Assembly (NCBI GenBank): GCA_022511445.1
Contig: JAFLVE010000014.1
Span: forward strand, 18,464 to 82,463
Origin: Clostridiales bacterium
Lineage (GTDB): Bacteria > Bacillota > Clostridia > Christensenellales > Pumilibacteraceae
Length of the DNA: 64,000 nucleotides
Direction: 5' to 3'
A program made the translations under genes and the position numbers. Numbering within the stretch: the stretch's first letter is position 1; each line of letters starts with the position of its first letter. Positions 50,578-60,314 of this stretch are shown in pieces. The notes beneath the pieces were generated by a model. The model saw only the letters and a program-made list of their open reading frames with translations, was not told the origin of the DNA and searched no databases.

Positions 50578-52680
50578 ATGGCAAGAAAATTCGCACTTGA
50601 AAATACGCGTAACATAGGTATTATGGCGCACATCGACGCCGGCAAGACGACCACTACGGAGCGTATACTTTTCTATACAGGTAAGGTCCATAAGATAGGC
50701 GAGGTCCACGACGGCGCCGCTACCATGGACTGGATGGTACAGGAGCAGGAGCGCGGAATTACCATTACTTCCGCCGCGACGACCACGCAGTGGCACACCG
50801 GTCCCAACGATCCGATGACGCGTATCAATATTATAGACACCCCCGGGCACGTCGACTTTACCGTAGAGGTCGAGCGTTCGCTTAAGGTACTCGACGGAGC
50901 CGTTGCGGTATTCTGCGCTAAAGGCGGCGTCGAGCCCCAGTCCGAAACCGTTTGGCGTCAGGCTGACAAGTACAAGGTACCGCGCATTGCGTACGTTAAC
51001 AAGATGGACATTAACGGCGCCAACTTCTTCAACGTTCTCAACATGATGAAGACCCGTCTCGGCGCGCACCCCGTCGCTATCCAGATTCCTATCGGAAAGG
51101 AGAGCGAATTCCAGGGTATGATCGACCTTGTTACAATGAAGGCGGAAATCTATAAGGACGACCTCGGTAACGTAGTCGAAGAGACCGATATCCCCGCGGA
51201 GCTCAAGGCGCAGGCCGACGAGTACCGTCAGATACTTCTCGAAGCCGTCGCCGAAACGGACGACGCGCTTATGGAAAGATACTTCGCGGGCGAGGAGCTT
51301 AGCGTAGAGGAAATCCGCGCGGCCATTCGTAAAGCCACTATCGAAATGACGATGAACCCCGTGCTTTGCGGTTCGTCGTACAAGAATAAGGGCGTACAAA
51401 AGCTTCTCGACGCGGTAGTTTACTACATGCCGAGCCCCGTAGATATCGCGCACATTAAGGGCATTAACCCCGACACCGAGAAGGAAGAGGAGAGAAAGAC
51501 CTCGGACGACGAGCCGTTTGCCGGTCTCGCGTTCAAGATTGCGGCGGACCCGTTTGTCGGTAAGCTTGCTTACTTCCGTTGCTACAGCGGCGTATGCCCC
51601 GCAGGCTCGTACGTAGTCAACTCGACCAAAGACAAAAAGGAGCGTATCGGTCGTCTCCTTCTTATGCACGCCAACTCCCGTACCGATATTGACGAGGTTC
51701 GTGCGGGCGACATCTGCGCTATCGTAGGCTTAAAGGATACGACGACGGGCGACACGCTGTGCGACCCCGCGCATCCTATCGTGCTCGAGAGCATGGAGTT
51801 CCCCGAGCCCGTTATTAACGTAGCTATCGAGCCCAAGACAAAGGCGGGTCAGGAAAAGATGACCATGGCGCTTGTCAAGCTCGCAGAGGAAGACCCTACG
51901 TTTAGGACTTACACCGACCAGGAAACGGGTCAGACCATTATCGCGGGTATGGGTGAGCTGCACCTCGACATTATCGTCGACCGCTTGCTCCGCGAGTTCA
52001 AGGTAGAGGCTAACGTCGGTAAGCCGCAGGTTGCTTACCGTGAGACCATTCGCAAGAAGGTCGAAGCGGAAGGCAAGTATATTCGTCAGAGCGGCGGTAA
52101 AGGTCAGTACGGTCACGCAAAAATCATTATGGAACCCGTCGAGCCGGGCAAGGGCTACTCCTTCGAGGATAAGACCGTCGGCGGCTCCGTTCCGAAGGAA
52201 TACATTCCCGCGGTCGACGCAGGTATTCAGGAAGCGCGCATGAGCGGCATACTCGCAGGCTACGAGTGCGTCGACTTTAAGGCGACCCTTTACGACGGAT
52301 CGTACCACGAGGTCGACTCGTCCGAAATGGCGTTTAAGATTGCCGGCTCCATGGCGTTTAAGGACGGCATGAAGAAGGGCGACGCGTACCTCCTCGAGCC
52401 TATCATGAAGGTGGAAATAAATCTTCCCGACGAGTACCTCGGCGACGTTATGGGTAACGTAAGCTCTCGCCGCGGCATGATTCTCGGCACCGATCTTAAC
52501 AACGGCAGCCAGATAATCCGCGCAGAGATACCTCTGTCCGAGATGTTCGGTTACGCAACCGACCTTCGTTCCCGCACTCAGGGCCGCGGCAACTTTACAA
52601 TGCAGTTCGACCACTATGCCGAGGTTCCGAGGAACATTGCCGAAAAGATTATCGGCGAGCGCGCCAAGAATCAAGGCTAA
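50578..52680 (+). CDS. fusA: Elongation factor G
   Basis: A 700-residue translocation GTPase. The G motifs are [12 protein letters not shown] (G1), [11 protein letters not shown] (G2), DTPGHVD (G3) and NKMD (G4). Domain IV has the conserved loop [14 protein letters not shown] and the C-terminus has [16 protein letters not shown]. Length and domains are complete. GAGGA lies upstream of the ATG. It is the third gene of the str operon; no strong hairpin terminator follows, so some read-through to tuf is possible. Confidence 0.98.
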   Translation: MARKFALENTRNIGIMAHIDAGKTTTTERILFYTGKVHKIGEVHDGAATMDWMVQEQERGITITSAATTTQWHTGPNDPMTRINIIDTPGHVDFTVEVERSLKVLDGAVAVFCAKGGVEPQSETVWRQADKYKVPRIAYVNKMDINGANFFNVLNMMKTRLGAHPVAIQIPIGKESEFQGMIDLVTMKAEIYKDDLGNVVEETDIPAELKAQADEYRQILLEAVAETDDALMERYFAGEELSVEEIRAAIRKATIEMTMNPVLCGSSYKNKGVQKLLDAVVYYMPSPVDIAHIKGINPDTEKEEERKTSDDEPFAGLAFKIAADPFVGKLAYFRCYSGVCPAGSYVVNSTKDKKERIGRLLLMHANSRTDIDEVRAGDICAIVGLKDTTTGDTLCDPAHPIVLESMEFPEPVINVAIEPKTKAGQEKMTMALVKLAEEDPTFRTYTDQETGQTIIAGMGELHLDIIVDRLLREFKVEANVGKPQVAYRETIRKKVEAEGKYIRQSGGKGQYGHAKIIMEPVEPGKGYSFEDKTVGGSVPKEYIPAVDAGIQEARMSGILAGYECVDFKATLYDGSYHEVDSSEMAFKIAGSMAFKDGMKKGDAYLLEPIMKVEINLPDEYLGDVMGNVSSRRGMILGTDLNNGSQIIRAEIPLSEMFGYATDLRSRTQGRGNFTMQFDHYAEVPRNIAEKIIGERAKNQG

Positions 52681-52877
52681 TTCGAGCGCGTGTTTGCTCG
52701 CACGGCGTTAACCGTCGCGGCGTCTCGGGTCATGTAGGTGTTTCTACACCCCCTATCGCCACAGCTCGGTTGCCTGTCTTGCTCGCATCTCCACGCTCTC
52801 TCACAATTTGTGGATTAACAACGGCTTTACTATATAATTCTCTTAAGTAAAATCTTTTAAAATGCACCTCAAAACGG

Positions 52878-52906
52878 TTGTGATTTTTAAGAGAATGTTA
52901 TATAAT
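52878..52906 (+). promoter_or_regulatory. Separate promoter of tuf
   Basis: TTGTGA (52878-52883), 17-base spacer and TATAAT (52901-52906), about 45 bases before the tuf start. The 271-base fusA-tuf spacer also has a small hairpin (TAGGTGT TTCT ACACC, about 52735-52751) without a T-run. Confidence 0.75.
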
Positions 52907-52951
52907 AAGGCGAACTCTTCAAAATTCGAAAATTTCTTGGAGGAAATAACA

Positions 52952-54154
52952 ATGGCAAAGGCAAAATTTGACAGAAGCAAACCGCACGTCAACATCGGTA
53001 CCATCGGTCACGTTGACCACGGCAAAACGACCTTGACTGCGGCTATCACCATGGTACTTGCCGCAAAGGGTCTCGCAGAGCAAATGCGCTATGACCAGAT
53101 TGATAAGGCGCCCGAAGAGAAGGCGCGCGGCATCACCATTAACACCGCACACGTCGAGTATCAGACGAATGCTCGTCACTATGCGCACGTTGACTGCCCG
53201 GGGCACGCGGACTATGTTAAAAACATGATTACCGGTGCCGCTCAGATGGACGGCGCTATCCTCGTCGTTGCGGCTACCGACGGCGTCATGCCTCAGACCC
53301 GCGAGCACATCGTTCTCGCCCGTCAGGTCGGCGTTCCGAAGATTTGCGTATTCATGAACAAGACCGATCAGGTCGACGATCCCGAGATGCTCGATCTCGT
53401 CGAGATGGAAGTTCGCGAGATACTTTCCAAGTACGAGTTTGACGGCGACAACTGCCCGATCATTAAGGGTAGCGCGCTCAAGGCTCTCGAGGCTGCTCAG
53501 GCAGGCAAGGCCGACGATCCCGCTTGCGCTTGCATTATGGAGCTTATGGATGCGGTTGACTCCTACATCCCCACTCCTCAGCGCGACACCGATAAGCCCT
53601 TCCTTATGCCTGTCGAGGACATCTTCACCATCACCGGTCGCGGCACCGTTGCTACCGGCCGTGTCGAGCGTGGCACCATCAAAGTCGGCGACCCCGTAGA
53701 AATCGTCGGTATCCGTGCTACCAAGAACTCGGTTGTTACCGGTATCGAGATGTTCCGTAAGTCCCTCGACTTCGCACAGAGCGGCGACAACGCAGGTATC
53801 CTTCTCCGCGGCGTAGACCGTAAGGACATCGAGCGCGGACAGGTTATCGCAAAGCCCGGCTCCATCACCCCTCATACCGAATTCAAGGCAGAGGTTTATG
53901 TCCTTAAAAAGGAAGAGGGCGGCCGTCACACCCCGTTCTTCAAGGGCTACCGTCCGCAGTTCTACTTCCGTACAACCGACGTTACCGGTCTCGTTGAGCT
54001 TCCGCCCAACGTCGAGATGGTTACCCCCGGCGACAACGTTACGATGACCGTTACGCTTATCCACCCGATCGCTGCCGAAAAGGGTCTCCGCTTCGCTATC
54101 CGCGAGGGCGGCAGAACTGTCGGCTCGGGCGTCGTAACCGAAATCATCAAATAA
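52952..54154 (+). CDS. tuf: Elongation factor Tu
   Basis: A 400-residue aminoacyl-tRNA delivery GTPase. The ATG at 52952 gives the standard N-terminus [20 protein letters not shown] and has GGAGG 8 bases upstream; the longer frame runs back through the promoter and is rejected. Motifs: [29 protein letters not shown] and NKTD. The C-terminus has [14 protein letters not shown]. It has its own promoter and terminator, so it can be expressed in excess of the str operon. Confidence 0.98.
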   Translation: MAKAKFDRSKPHVNIGTIGHVDHGKTTLTAAITMVLAAKGLAEQMRYDQIDKAPEEKARGITINTAHVEYQTNARHYAHVDCPGHADYVKNMITGAAQMDGAILVVAATDGVMPQTREHIVLARQVGVPKICVFMNKTDQVDDPEMLDLVEMEVREILSKYEFDGDNCPIIKGSALKALEAAQAGKADDPACACIMELMDAVDSYIPTPQRDTDKPFLMPVEDIFTITGRGTVATGRVERGTIKVGDPVEIVGIRATKNSVVTGIEMFRKSLDFAQSGDNAGILLRGVDRKDIERGQVIAKPGSITPHTEFKAEVYVLKKEEGGRHTPFFKGYRPQFYFRTTDVTGLVELPPNVEMVTPGDNVTMTVTLIHPIAAEKGLRFAIREGGRTVGSGVVTEIIK

Positions 54155-54185
54155 TTTAAATTAAGCTTACTGAAAAACAAAAATT

Positions 54186-54213
54186 ACGGTTCGGTTTCCG
54201 AGCCGTTTTTTTG
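54186..54213 (+). terminator. Terminator of tuf
   Basis: ACGGTTCGG pairs with CCGAGCCGT (one G-U), then seven Ts. Its surroundings (ACAAAAATTACGG at the left, GAGCCGTTTTTTTGTG at the right) recur almost identically at 56638-56676. Confidence 0.88.
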
Positions 54214-54236
54214 TGTCGTTTTTTTCTTTTTGCATA

Positions 54237-54265
54237 TTGAAAGCTGACCGCGATTGTACTATAAT
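54237..54265 (+). promoter_or_regulatory. Promoter of the ECF sigma factor gene
   Basis: TTGAAA (54237-54242), 17-base spacer and TATAAT (54260-54265). It looks like a housekeeping promoter and not an ECF-type autoregulated one. Confidence 0.65.
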
Positions 54266-54342
54266 ATTAATAACGGAATTTATTAAAAACTCTAAAAATT
54301 TTGTCTCTTTTCGATGTTCGGAAACGTTTTATATGTAAAAGG

Positions 54343-54804
54343 ATGTTGACGTCAAATGAAAAATTCATAGCGGAAGCTGTGAACAAATATTCGGATACGG
54401 TTTTTCGTGTGGCGTTTCAGTACACAAAAGACCGTTCCGACGCGGAGGATATTGTGCAGGAAGTCTTTTTAAAGCTGTACAAAGCTTCGCCGCAGACCGA
54501 CGACGGCGGGATTAAAGCTTGGCTAATACGCGTCACTATAAACAAGAGCAAAGATTTTCTCCGCGCAAAAAAGCGGCGGGGCAAGGCGGAGGGCTTACCG
54601 CCGCCGGAGCGGGAGAGCGGTCACATCGAGGTGTTCGAGGCGCTCTCGCAGCTTCCCGAACGCGACCGCAATGCGCTGTACCTACATTACTACGAGGGTT
54701 ATACCGCGCGCGAGATCGCACGTATTTTAGGCGGATCGGAGCGGGCTATGTCAAAGCGCATAGGTCGGGCGAGAGAAAAATTAAAGGAGTTTTTAAAGGA
54801 GTAA
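54343..54804 (+). CDS. ECF-type RNA polymerase sigma factor
   Basis: A sigma-70 family protein of about 153 residues. Region 2 has YSDTVFRVAFQYTKDRSDAEDIVQEVFLKLYK and region 4 has LPERDRNALYLHYYEGYTAREIARILGGSERAMSKRIGRAREKLK, a helix-turn-helix for the -35 box. The start is uncertain: ATG at 54343 directly after AAAAGG, or TTG at 54346 or 54301. The next gene starts 8 bases after the stop and encodes a membrane protein in the position of an anti-sigma factor, so a membrane signal probably frees this sigma factor. Confidence 0.92.
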   Translation: MLTSNEKFIAEAVNKYSDTVFRVAFQYTKDRSDAEDIVQEVFLKLYKASPQTDDGGIKAWLIRVTINKSKDFLRAKKRRGKAEGLPPPERESGHIEVFEALSQLPERDRNALYLHYYEGYTAREIARILGGSERAMSKRIGRAREKLKEFLKE

Positions 54805-54811
54805 TACCGTT

Positions 54812-56620
54812 ATGAGTTCTAAATATACCGAAGCGTTCGACTCGTTAAGCTCGGACGAGGAAACAAAGCGTAAGCGCACCGAGCGCATACTGTCCGCGGA
54901 GAGCGGCGACGTCGATAATGTCGTAGTGCGGGGCGGCGGCGCGGCGAGCGCGGTAAAGGCGCGCGCCAAAGTCTTTTCGGGCAAGCGCGGCGTTGCGATT
55001 ATCATGGCGATAGTATTATTCGTCTCTGCCGCCGTAATTGTTCCGGTGAGCATATATCTGTACAACAACAGAGGAGTGCTTGGCGTTATTACGCTTTTAA
55101 AAAACACGTTCGTAGATATGGACGATGTGGCGGCGTTCGGAGTGTGGAACGCGCCTGAAAGCGGATCGTCCTCTAAAGGTCGTATCTCCAACGTGGCGTA
55201 CGTCAAACAGCCGTTTCCCGCAGATAAAGACGCTCAGACGGCGGCAGAAAAAAACGACGGACCCATTACCGGCAATTGGAGCGACGACGAGCGTTACGAC
55301 TGGGAGTCGGACTACGATTGGGACCCGACCAAGGCCAACGTGCTTATAGCAATAGACGAGGACGGCAATATAAGCGAGGTAGTGTACGAGCGAATTAACG
55401 GGCGCGGACAAATTAGGCAAGACAGGCTCGGCAATGCCGCCGCGGTGTACGTCTCCAACGGTTTTACCTACGTTATGTACGTAGATGACGACGAGTGGGA
55501 GTTTTGGAAAGAAATTAACTTCGCTCAGGAAATGCACATATTTAGCGGCTTCCACTGTCACCACGAGAGTATGCAGACGGTGGTCATTCACAATGCGACG
55601 GGCAAGGTGTTTGCGCTTAACGACTTGATTCCTCAAGTAAACAAACTGTCGGGAGCGACCAATTACACAATGCAGGTTAACCCGTTTAAAGACGACTTTC
55701 TGTACGTAAGACCGATGTACGGTAACTCAATTCCTCAGTGGTATACCGTCATATATGACGAACGGCAAGAAAAGATACGCTACGAGCTTGTCCTTCCCGA
55801 CGACGCGGTGCAGTCTTATTATTATAACTATCTCATTCGATCCGTCCGCCGCGACAAGTACAATCAGCTGTATCTTCTCGAAGGCGACAGTTCAAGGCCG
55901 CGCGTAGGCGCGGGCATAGTCAATCTGCCGTCTTACACCCGCCACGGCAATGCGCTGGTTTTCTCTACTCCTAACGGTATGATGCTCGGCACGGACGGAA
56001 GAATGTATGCCTTTGACGACGGAAAGCTTAAAGTGTTCGGGGAGAACTTCGAGCTCAGCGTCGTTGAACCGGATACGGAAGTTGCGTTTGAAGGCATTGC
56101 GTGCGATTTTGAACCCAAAATTTTTAATAACGACGGCATTGCGTATAAGCTGAAGAACGGGTACTTGTATTCCATGTTCGGCGAGGTGTGGAAGGTGGAC
56201 GACGACGGCACGATGACCTTCCTCGAGCACCTTCAAGGCTCTTTCCCGAGTTTTGCCGATGACGGTTATCTTATGGGCGGCGAGATTATAGCGTTTGTCG
56301 ATACGGAGCTTATGGTATTTCCGACAATCACGTACTCGACAAACGGCAGAATGGTGAAGCTCGATTTCGAATACGCCGACGGAGAGCACCGAGTAAATGA
56401 AACTCATATCATGAAAGCAAGCGAAATATGCGTGCAGTATAATCACCGCATGGTAGTCGAGCAAAATGAAAGACCGTATTCGTCTCATCGCGGCAAAACC
56501 AAGTATTTCCTGATTACCGTCAGAAACGGTATAATTAACGTCGAGTATTTCGCCAACGGATCTAACGGCGGAGTGACGGGGCTGGTCAGTCCCATAACCC
56601 AGCCGCTCGACCTGTCTTAA
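54812..56620 (+). CDS. Membrane protein paired with the ECF sigma, probable anti-sigma/sensor
   Basis: A 602-residue protein with a cytoplasmic N-terminus of about 60 charged residues, one membrane helix (about 61-83) and a large outer domain of about 500 residues. The outer part is beta-rich with recurring short strands such as GNAAAVYVSNGFTYVMYVDD and GKLKVFGENFEL, which suggests a beta-propeller-like fold. A His/Cys cluster, HCHHES (about residue 248), could bind metal. No zinc anti-sigma motif (HxxxCxxC) is present at the N-terminus, so the anti-sigma role is inferred only from position and topology. AAAGGAG lies upstream of the ATG. Confidence 0.78.
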   Translation: MSSKYTEAFDSLSSDEETKRKRTERILSAESGDVDNVVVRGGGAASAVKARAKVFSGKRGVAIIMAIVLFVSAAVIVPVSIYLYNNRGVLGVITLLKNTFVDMDDVAAFGVWNAPESGSSSKGRISNVAYVKQPFPADKDAQTAAEKNDGPITGNWSDDERYDWESDYDWDPTKANVLIAIDEDGNISEVVYERINGRGQIRQDRLGNAAAVYVSNGFTYVMYVDDDEWEFWKEINFAQEMHIFSGFHCHHESMQTVVIHNATGKVFALNDLIPQVNKLSGATNYTMQVNPFKDDFLYVRPMYGNSIPQWYTVIYDERQEKIRYELVLPDDAVQSYYYNYLIRSVRRDKYNQLYLLEGDSSRPRVGAGIVNLPSYTRHGNALVFSTPNGMMLGTDGRMYAFDDGKLKVFGENFELSVVEPDTEVAFEGIACDFEPKIFNNDGIAYKLKNGYLYSMFGEVWKVDDDGTMTFLEHLQGSFPSFADDGYLMGGEIIAFVDTELMVFPTITYSTNGRMVKLDFEYADGEHRVNETHIMKASEICVQYNHRMVVEQNERPYSSHRGKTKYFLITVRNGIINVEYFANGSNGGVTGLVSPITQPLDLS

Positions 56621-56644
56621 CCGCTCTATCTTAAAACAAAAATT

Positions 56645-56673
56645 ACGGCTTGATATTCGAGCCGTTTTTTTGT
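56645..56673 (+). terminator. Terminator of the sigma factor operon
   Basis: ACGGCTTG pairs with CGAGCCGT (one G-U), then seven Ts; nearly the same sequence as the tuf terminator. Confidence 0.85.
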
Positions 56674-56694
56674 GCTTGGGTTACAGTTTGCTAC

Positions 56695-56723
56695 TTGCAA
56701 TGGTATTTGCGGTGTGATATAAT
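56695..56723 (+). promoter_or_regulatory. Promoter of the small-gene run
   Basis: TTGCAA (56695-56700), 17-base spacer and TATAAT (56718-56723), 36 bases before the first gene. Confidence 0.7.
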
Positions 56724-56759
56724 GAGTTTACAGTAAACGGCAGTATGGCGAGGTTATTT

Positions 56760-57107
56760 ATGAAAAAATGGTATGACGAGGAATACGAATGGGAAATCGA
56801 AGTAAAGGGTTTTCTGCGCGGAGATAAAACGGAAGGTTACTGCCGAAACGGCGAGGAAGTGGGAGACAAATACACTTGCACTTACGGTTGCCCCGTAAAC
56901 GCGGAGGGACAAGGGATTTGTTCCAAGGTGATGATGATAATGTTTCCGATTATGGAAGCGGTGCGAAGCGGCGGCGATTTGGAAAACATCGGCGGCGACG
57001 GCAAATACACCAAGGACGTTGTGTGTCCCGACGGCTGTGTGCTGTTCAGAATGACGGCAAAAAAACTCGGGCACGAAAATTTCTTTAAGGGTAAGTTTTG
57101 GGGTTGA
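56760..57107 (+). CDS. TIGR04076-like small Cys-rich protein
   Basis: A 115-residue protein starting at the ATG at 56760, which has GCGAGG about 7 bases upstream; an ATG at 56745 lacks such a site. It has a strand-rich N-terminus, Cys-containing turns (YCRNGEEVGDKYTCTYGCP), a helix with MMIMFPIMEAVRSGGD, and a second Cys pair (VVCPDGCVLFRM). This matches the TIGR04076 family, whose biochemical role is not known. A second, diverged member lies at 60315. Confidence 0.72.
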   Translation: MKKWYDEEYEWEIEVKGFLRGDKTEGYCRNGEEVGDKYTCTYGCPVNAEGQGICSKVMMIMFPIMEAVRSGGDLENIGGDGKYTKDVVCPDGCVLFRMTAKKLGHENFFKGKFWG

Positions 57108-57177
57108 GCGCTTAACTAAAAAAAGTTCGTTTTTTGAGCGGCAAGGAATATTCTATGCACAAAACGAGGTGAAAGGT

Positions 57178-57720
57178 ATGTACGTGCGGAAAAAGGCTTC
57201 CGAGATTAAAGCCTGGCGGTTGGGCGACAAAACGCCCAAAGAGCTGGAAATGATAGCAGAAAAGAAAATCGTCGATAACGGCGACGGCACATACGAGCTG
57301 TTTTCGAGAGAGGCGACGGGCAAAAAAGGTCAAATCGCAAAAAAGGGCGATTACTTTAAGGTCGATTTGGGCGGTTATCCTTATCCAAACGACAGGGAAA
57401 ACTTCGAGGCGACGCATCTGCATATCGAGGGAGACGCGTATTTACAAAGCACGCCCGAGCTTTATGCCTGGGAGATAGACCGACCGATTACCGACGCCGT
57501 ACAATACCTATTCGACAATAACCTTGTCGAAATTCACGCCGACGATCCCGAGCGTTACTTTTCGGCGGTGCTGTGGGGCACGACTGAAACGGCGACAAAG
57601 GACGCCGTGATTGTGTTTTATAAAATCGAAAGAGACGGCAACGGTAACGTTACTAACGTCGATTTTAATTTTGTCGAACGAAGCGAGTTTGAAAAAACGT
57701 ACCAAGTCGTCTCGAAGTAA
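57178..57720 (+). CDS. Unknown 180-residue cytoplasmic protein
   Basis: Begins MYVRKKASEIKAWRLG; the ATG at 57178 has GAGGTG 6 bases upstream. The N-terminal part is beta-rich (DGTYELFSREA, GDYFKVDLGGYPYPNDRENFEATHLHIEGD), and the C-terminal part has a helix and strands ending FNFVERSEFEKTYQVV. The pattern in the first half resembles small PGDYIV-type domains found in bacterial and phage proteins, but I cannot name a family. There is no signal peptide. Confidence 0.68.
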   Translation: MYVRKKASEIKAWRLGDKTPKELEMIAEKKIVDNGDGTYELFSREATGKKGQIAKKGDYFKVDLGGYPYPNDRENFEATHLHIEGDAYLQSTPELYAWEIDRPITDAVQYLFDNNLVEIHADDPERYFSAVLWGTTETATKDAVIVFYKIERDGNGNVTNVDFNFVERSEFEKTYQVVSK

Positions 57721-57765
57721 CAATTGGGAAAGTCGAAGATAACTTTTGTGCTTTAGAGGTAGTAA

Positions 57766-58743
57766 ATGAGCAAAAAACGAAAAGCGTATATTTTAAGCTG
57801 CGAGGTTTCTGCGGTAGAAAACGTAGTACTCGGCGGATATCGGCAAAAAATCGCTATCGAGGGTAAATCGAAAAACTTACCCGTTGTTATTTGCTTGCAC
57901 GGCGGACCCGGAACGCCCATACCTTTTTCCGTAGGGTGCAGGGGGCTTTTTCCCGATATAACCGACCGTCTTATCATGGTTTACTGGGATCAGCTCGGCT
58001 GTGGAATAAACAACCGAAAAATAGATAACAGCTTTACAATAGATCATTTCGTGAATATGACGATTGACCTTATAAAGGAAATTAAAGCACGGTTCACCGA
58101 AAATAAATTGTATCTATACGGAATGTCTTGGGGCAGTATACTTGCGTTAAAATCCGCTATACAGGTGCCAGATTTAATAGACGGTGTTGTGACTTACGGA
58201 CAAGTCCTTACGGCCCCGATGTTTTCCGACAATGCGTTTGACGCTGTCGAAAACTCGTCAGCGCCCGAAAAAAAGAAAAAGCTTGCAAGAGCTTTGCGTG
58301 CAAAAAGACCGAATTTATCCGTAAAGGAAGTTGCGGCTTTTTCCAAAATAATAAGGAAGTATACAGACGGCTATAATAACCGCGCTTCCGAATCCGCGCC
58401 TGTCGGCGAAATTATCTTAGGGCTTATGTTCGGACCGGACTACGGTTTTAAAGATTTTTCGGCTATTGTCATGAATGGGTATATGAAAAACGAGAGTCTG
58501 ATTCAAGAAATGTCGTCCGTGGATTTAACCGAATTGTTCAGCCGTATAACGGTCCCGTACCTTATTTTGCAGGGTGATACCGACGTAGTTACCGACACGG
58601 AAAATGTGGTAAAGGCGGTGGAGAGATTGAATAATAAAAATGTTTCTTGCACCGTACTGCACAATGCGGGACATCTTCCGTCGGCAGGCGCTATGAATGT
58701 AATTTTCGAAAATATATATAATATGACGGATTCTGTTATATAA
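57766..58743 (+). CDS. Alpha/beta hydrolase, proline iminopeptidase-like
   Basis: A 325-residue hydrolase. HGGPG forms the oxyanion hole, and WDQLGCG is the other mark of the prolyl-aminopeptidase-like group. The nucleophile elbow is GMSWGS (Ser in the centre), the acid lies in LQGDTDVVTD and the His in NAGHLPS. A helical cap (about residues 150-230) covers the site. Substrate open: peptides, esters or lactones. AGAGGT precedes the ATG. It is followed 31 bases later by the nucleotidyltransferase-like gene. Confidence 0.87.
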   Translation: MSKKRKAYILSCEVSAVENVVLGGYRQKIAIEGKSKNLPVVICLHGGPGTPIPFSVGCRGLFPDITDRLIMVYWDQLGCGINNRKIDNSFTIDHFVNMTIDLIKEIKARFTENKLYLYGMSWGSILALKSAIQVPDLIDGVVTYGQVLTAPMFSDNAFDAVENSSAPEKKKKLARALRAKRPNLSVKEVAAFSKIIRKYTDGYNNRASESAPVGEIILGLMFGPDYGFKDFSAIVMNGYMKNESLIQEMSSVDLTELFSRITVPYLILQGDTDVVTDTENVVKAVERLNNKNVSCTVLHNAGHLPSAGAMNVIFENIYNMTDSVI

Positions 58744-58774
58744 GAAAAAGCACATTTGCAATTCTCGGAGAAAA

Positions 58775-59323
58775 ATGATTAAAACCAACAAAGAAATAAA
58801 GCGCATAGCGGATAGAATTCTTTACGAGTTCGGCTTGTTCGACGAGCTGAGCAAGATAGGTGTGCCGCATATCATAGGTAGCTACAAAATGGATGTGATG
58901 GCGGCAAACGATGTCGATATCGACGTCGAAAACGATAAAATGTCGCTCGAAAAATTACACGAGCTTACCGCATTTATCCTTAAAACCTTTAACCCGACTT
59001 GGTACGAAGCCAAACAAGAAGTAGACGACATCGGTAATACGGTTTGGTTTCACGGTTTCGAATTTATAATAGAGGACGAACTATTTAACGTTGACGTTTG
59101 GTTTTTCGACCGGGAAGCAATAAAGCGCGCAGAAAACTATTACGACAAAATATCAAGCCAAGCAACCGACGGGCAGAAAAACACAATAATCGCGCTAAAG
59201 CGTGAGCTTATCGCTCGCGGATTATATAAGCCCGATATGTACACAAGCATGCACGTATACGAAGCGGTGCTCGAAAAAAACGTTGTCGATATTGAGCGTT
59301 TCCTAAGGCTCTATAAAGAATAA
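58775..59323 (+). CDS. Nucleotidyltransferase-fold protein
   Basis: A 182-residue protein with the pol-beta nucleotidyltransferase pattern: GSYKMDVMAANDVDIDV (G-S, then Asp-x-Asp; about residues 35-51), and a third acidic residue in LFNVDVWFFD. The C-terminal helices (about 120-180) resemble the helper bundle of aminoglycoside or related transferases. Substrate unknown; antibiotic modification and nucleotide transfer to proteins are both possible. GGAG lies 5 bases before the ATG. Confidence 0.72.
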   Translation: MIKTNKEIKRIADRILYEFGLFDELSKIGVPHIIGSYKMDVMAANDVDIDVENDKMSLEKLHELTAFILKTFNPTWYEAKQEVDDIGNTVWFHGFEFIIEDELFNVDVWFFDREAIKRAENYYDKISSQATDGQKNTIIALKRELIARGLYKPDMYTSMHVYEAVLEKNVVDIERFLRLYKE

Positions 59324-59349
59324 ACTAATTTTTATAAGAGGTTCACATT

Positions 59350-59796
59350 ATGAGAAAACTTACCATTAAAAGAACAAAAAGTTTTATAGGCTGCGCCGCT
59401 AAAATGAAAATCTACATAGAGGATTCGTCCGCAAGCGAGCTTACTATAAACAATGTGCCGTGCCGAAAAATCGGCGAAGTAAAAAACGGCGAAGAAAAAA
59501 CATTCGAAATAGGCGAGCAGGCGGCTAAGGTTTACGTTATTGCGGATACGATGAGCAAAGAATATTGCAATGATTTTTACGTTCTTCCCGAGGGGCAGGA
59601 CGACGTTTACCTTACGGGTAAAAACCGCTTTAGTCTCGCAAGCGGTAATGCGTTTAGATTTGACAATAACAACAATGAAGAAGCGCTCGCTAACCGTAAA
59701 CGCGGAACAAAAAAGGGCGTTGTCGTTTTAGTCGTTGCTATTGCTATCGGCGCAGTCGTCGGATTTTTACTGACCTCGTTTTTGCTTAGGTTCTAA
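59350..59796 (+). CDS. Tail-anchored protein of unknown function
   Basis: A 148-residue protein. Residues 1-110 form a beta-rich soluble domain (MRKLTIKRTKSFIGC, KIYIEDSSASELTI, AKVYVIADTMS). A basic stop (RKRGTKKG) and one hydrophobic helix (about 123-145) end the chain, leaving the domain in the cytoplasm. AGAGG precedes the ATG. No family recognised. Confidence 0.7.
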   Translation: MRKLTIKRTKSFIGCAAKMKIYIEDSSASELTINNVPCRKIGEVKNGEEKTFEIGEQAAKVYVIADTMSKEYCNDFYVLPEGQDDVYLTGKNRFSLASGNAFRFDNNNNEEALANRKRGTKKGVVVLVVAIAIGAVVGFLLTSFLLRF

Positions 59797-59833
59797 ATCG
59801 GCATAGAGCGAAAACGCTGATAAAGAGGTTGTA

Positions 59834-60301
59834 ATGGAAGAGGGCGAGCTTGATTTTATTTGCAGGGGTATAAGACCGGACGGCAAGTTCGAACAAGAGA
59901 ACACCGGCAGAGGCGAGGATTTATCTCCCGAGTTTTATTTCGGGAATTTATCGCCGTACGCAAAAAGCCTTATAATAACGCTCGAGGACTTGAGCCTGCC
60001 TATAAAAAACTATACGCACTGGGTTATTTGGAATATCCCCGCCACCGACATTTTGCCTAAGGGGATTGCCCGCGGCAAGATTGTTTCCGAGCTTGACGGC
60101 GCGGTACAGGGGATAGGCTACGGCATTCACCGCTACGCGGGACCCAAGCCGCCCAAGGGCAAAACGCATAAATACTGCTTTACCGTCTACGCGCTTGACT
60201 GCAAGCTCGACTTAAAGCCGTCGGCGACAAAGCGAAAGGTGCTTAAAGCCGCTCTACCGCATATTATTCAGGTCGGTAAGGCGTACGGCTACTATGAGTA
60301 A
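59834..60301 (+). CDS. PEBP-family (YbhB/YbcL) protein
   Basis: A 155-residue phosphatidylethanolamine-binding-protein homologue. Family marks: LSPEFYF at the start, the ligand-pocket motif THWVIWNIPA (with TH-W-V-WNIP), a loop ending GPKPPKGKTHKYCFTVYALD, and a final helix. Bacterial members bind small anionic ligands; no specific role is assigned. AGAGG lies upstream of the ATG. It precedes the TIGR04076-like gene by 13 bases. Confidence 0.9.
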   Translation: MEEGELDFICRGIRPDGKFEQENTGRGEDLSPEFYFGNLSPYAKSLIITLEDLSLPIKNYTHWVIWNIPATDILPKGIARGKIVSELDGAVQGIGYGIHRYAGPKPPKGKTHKYCFTVYALDCKLDLKPSATKRKVLKAALPHIIQVGKAYGYYE

Positions 60302-60314
60302 ATGCGGGGGAAAC

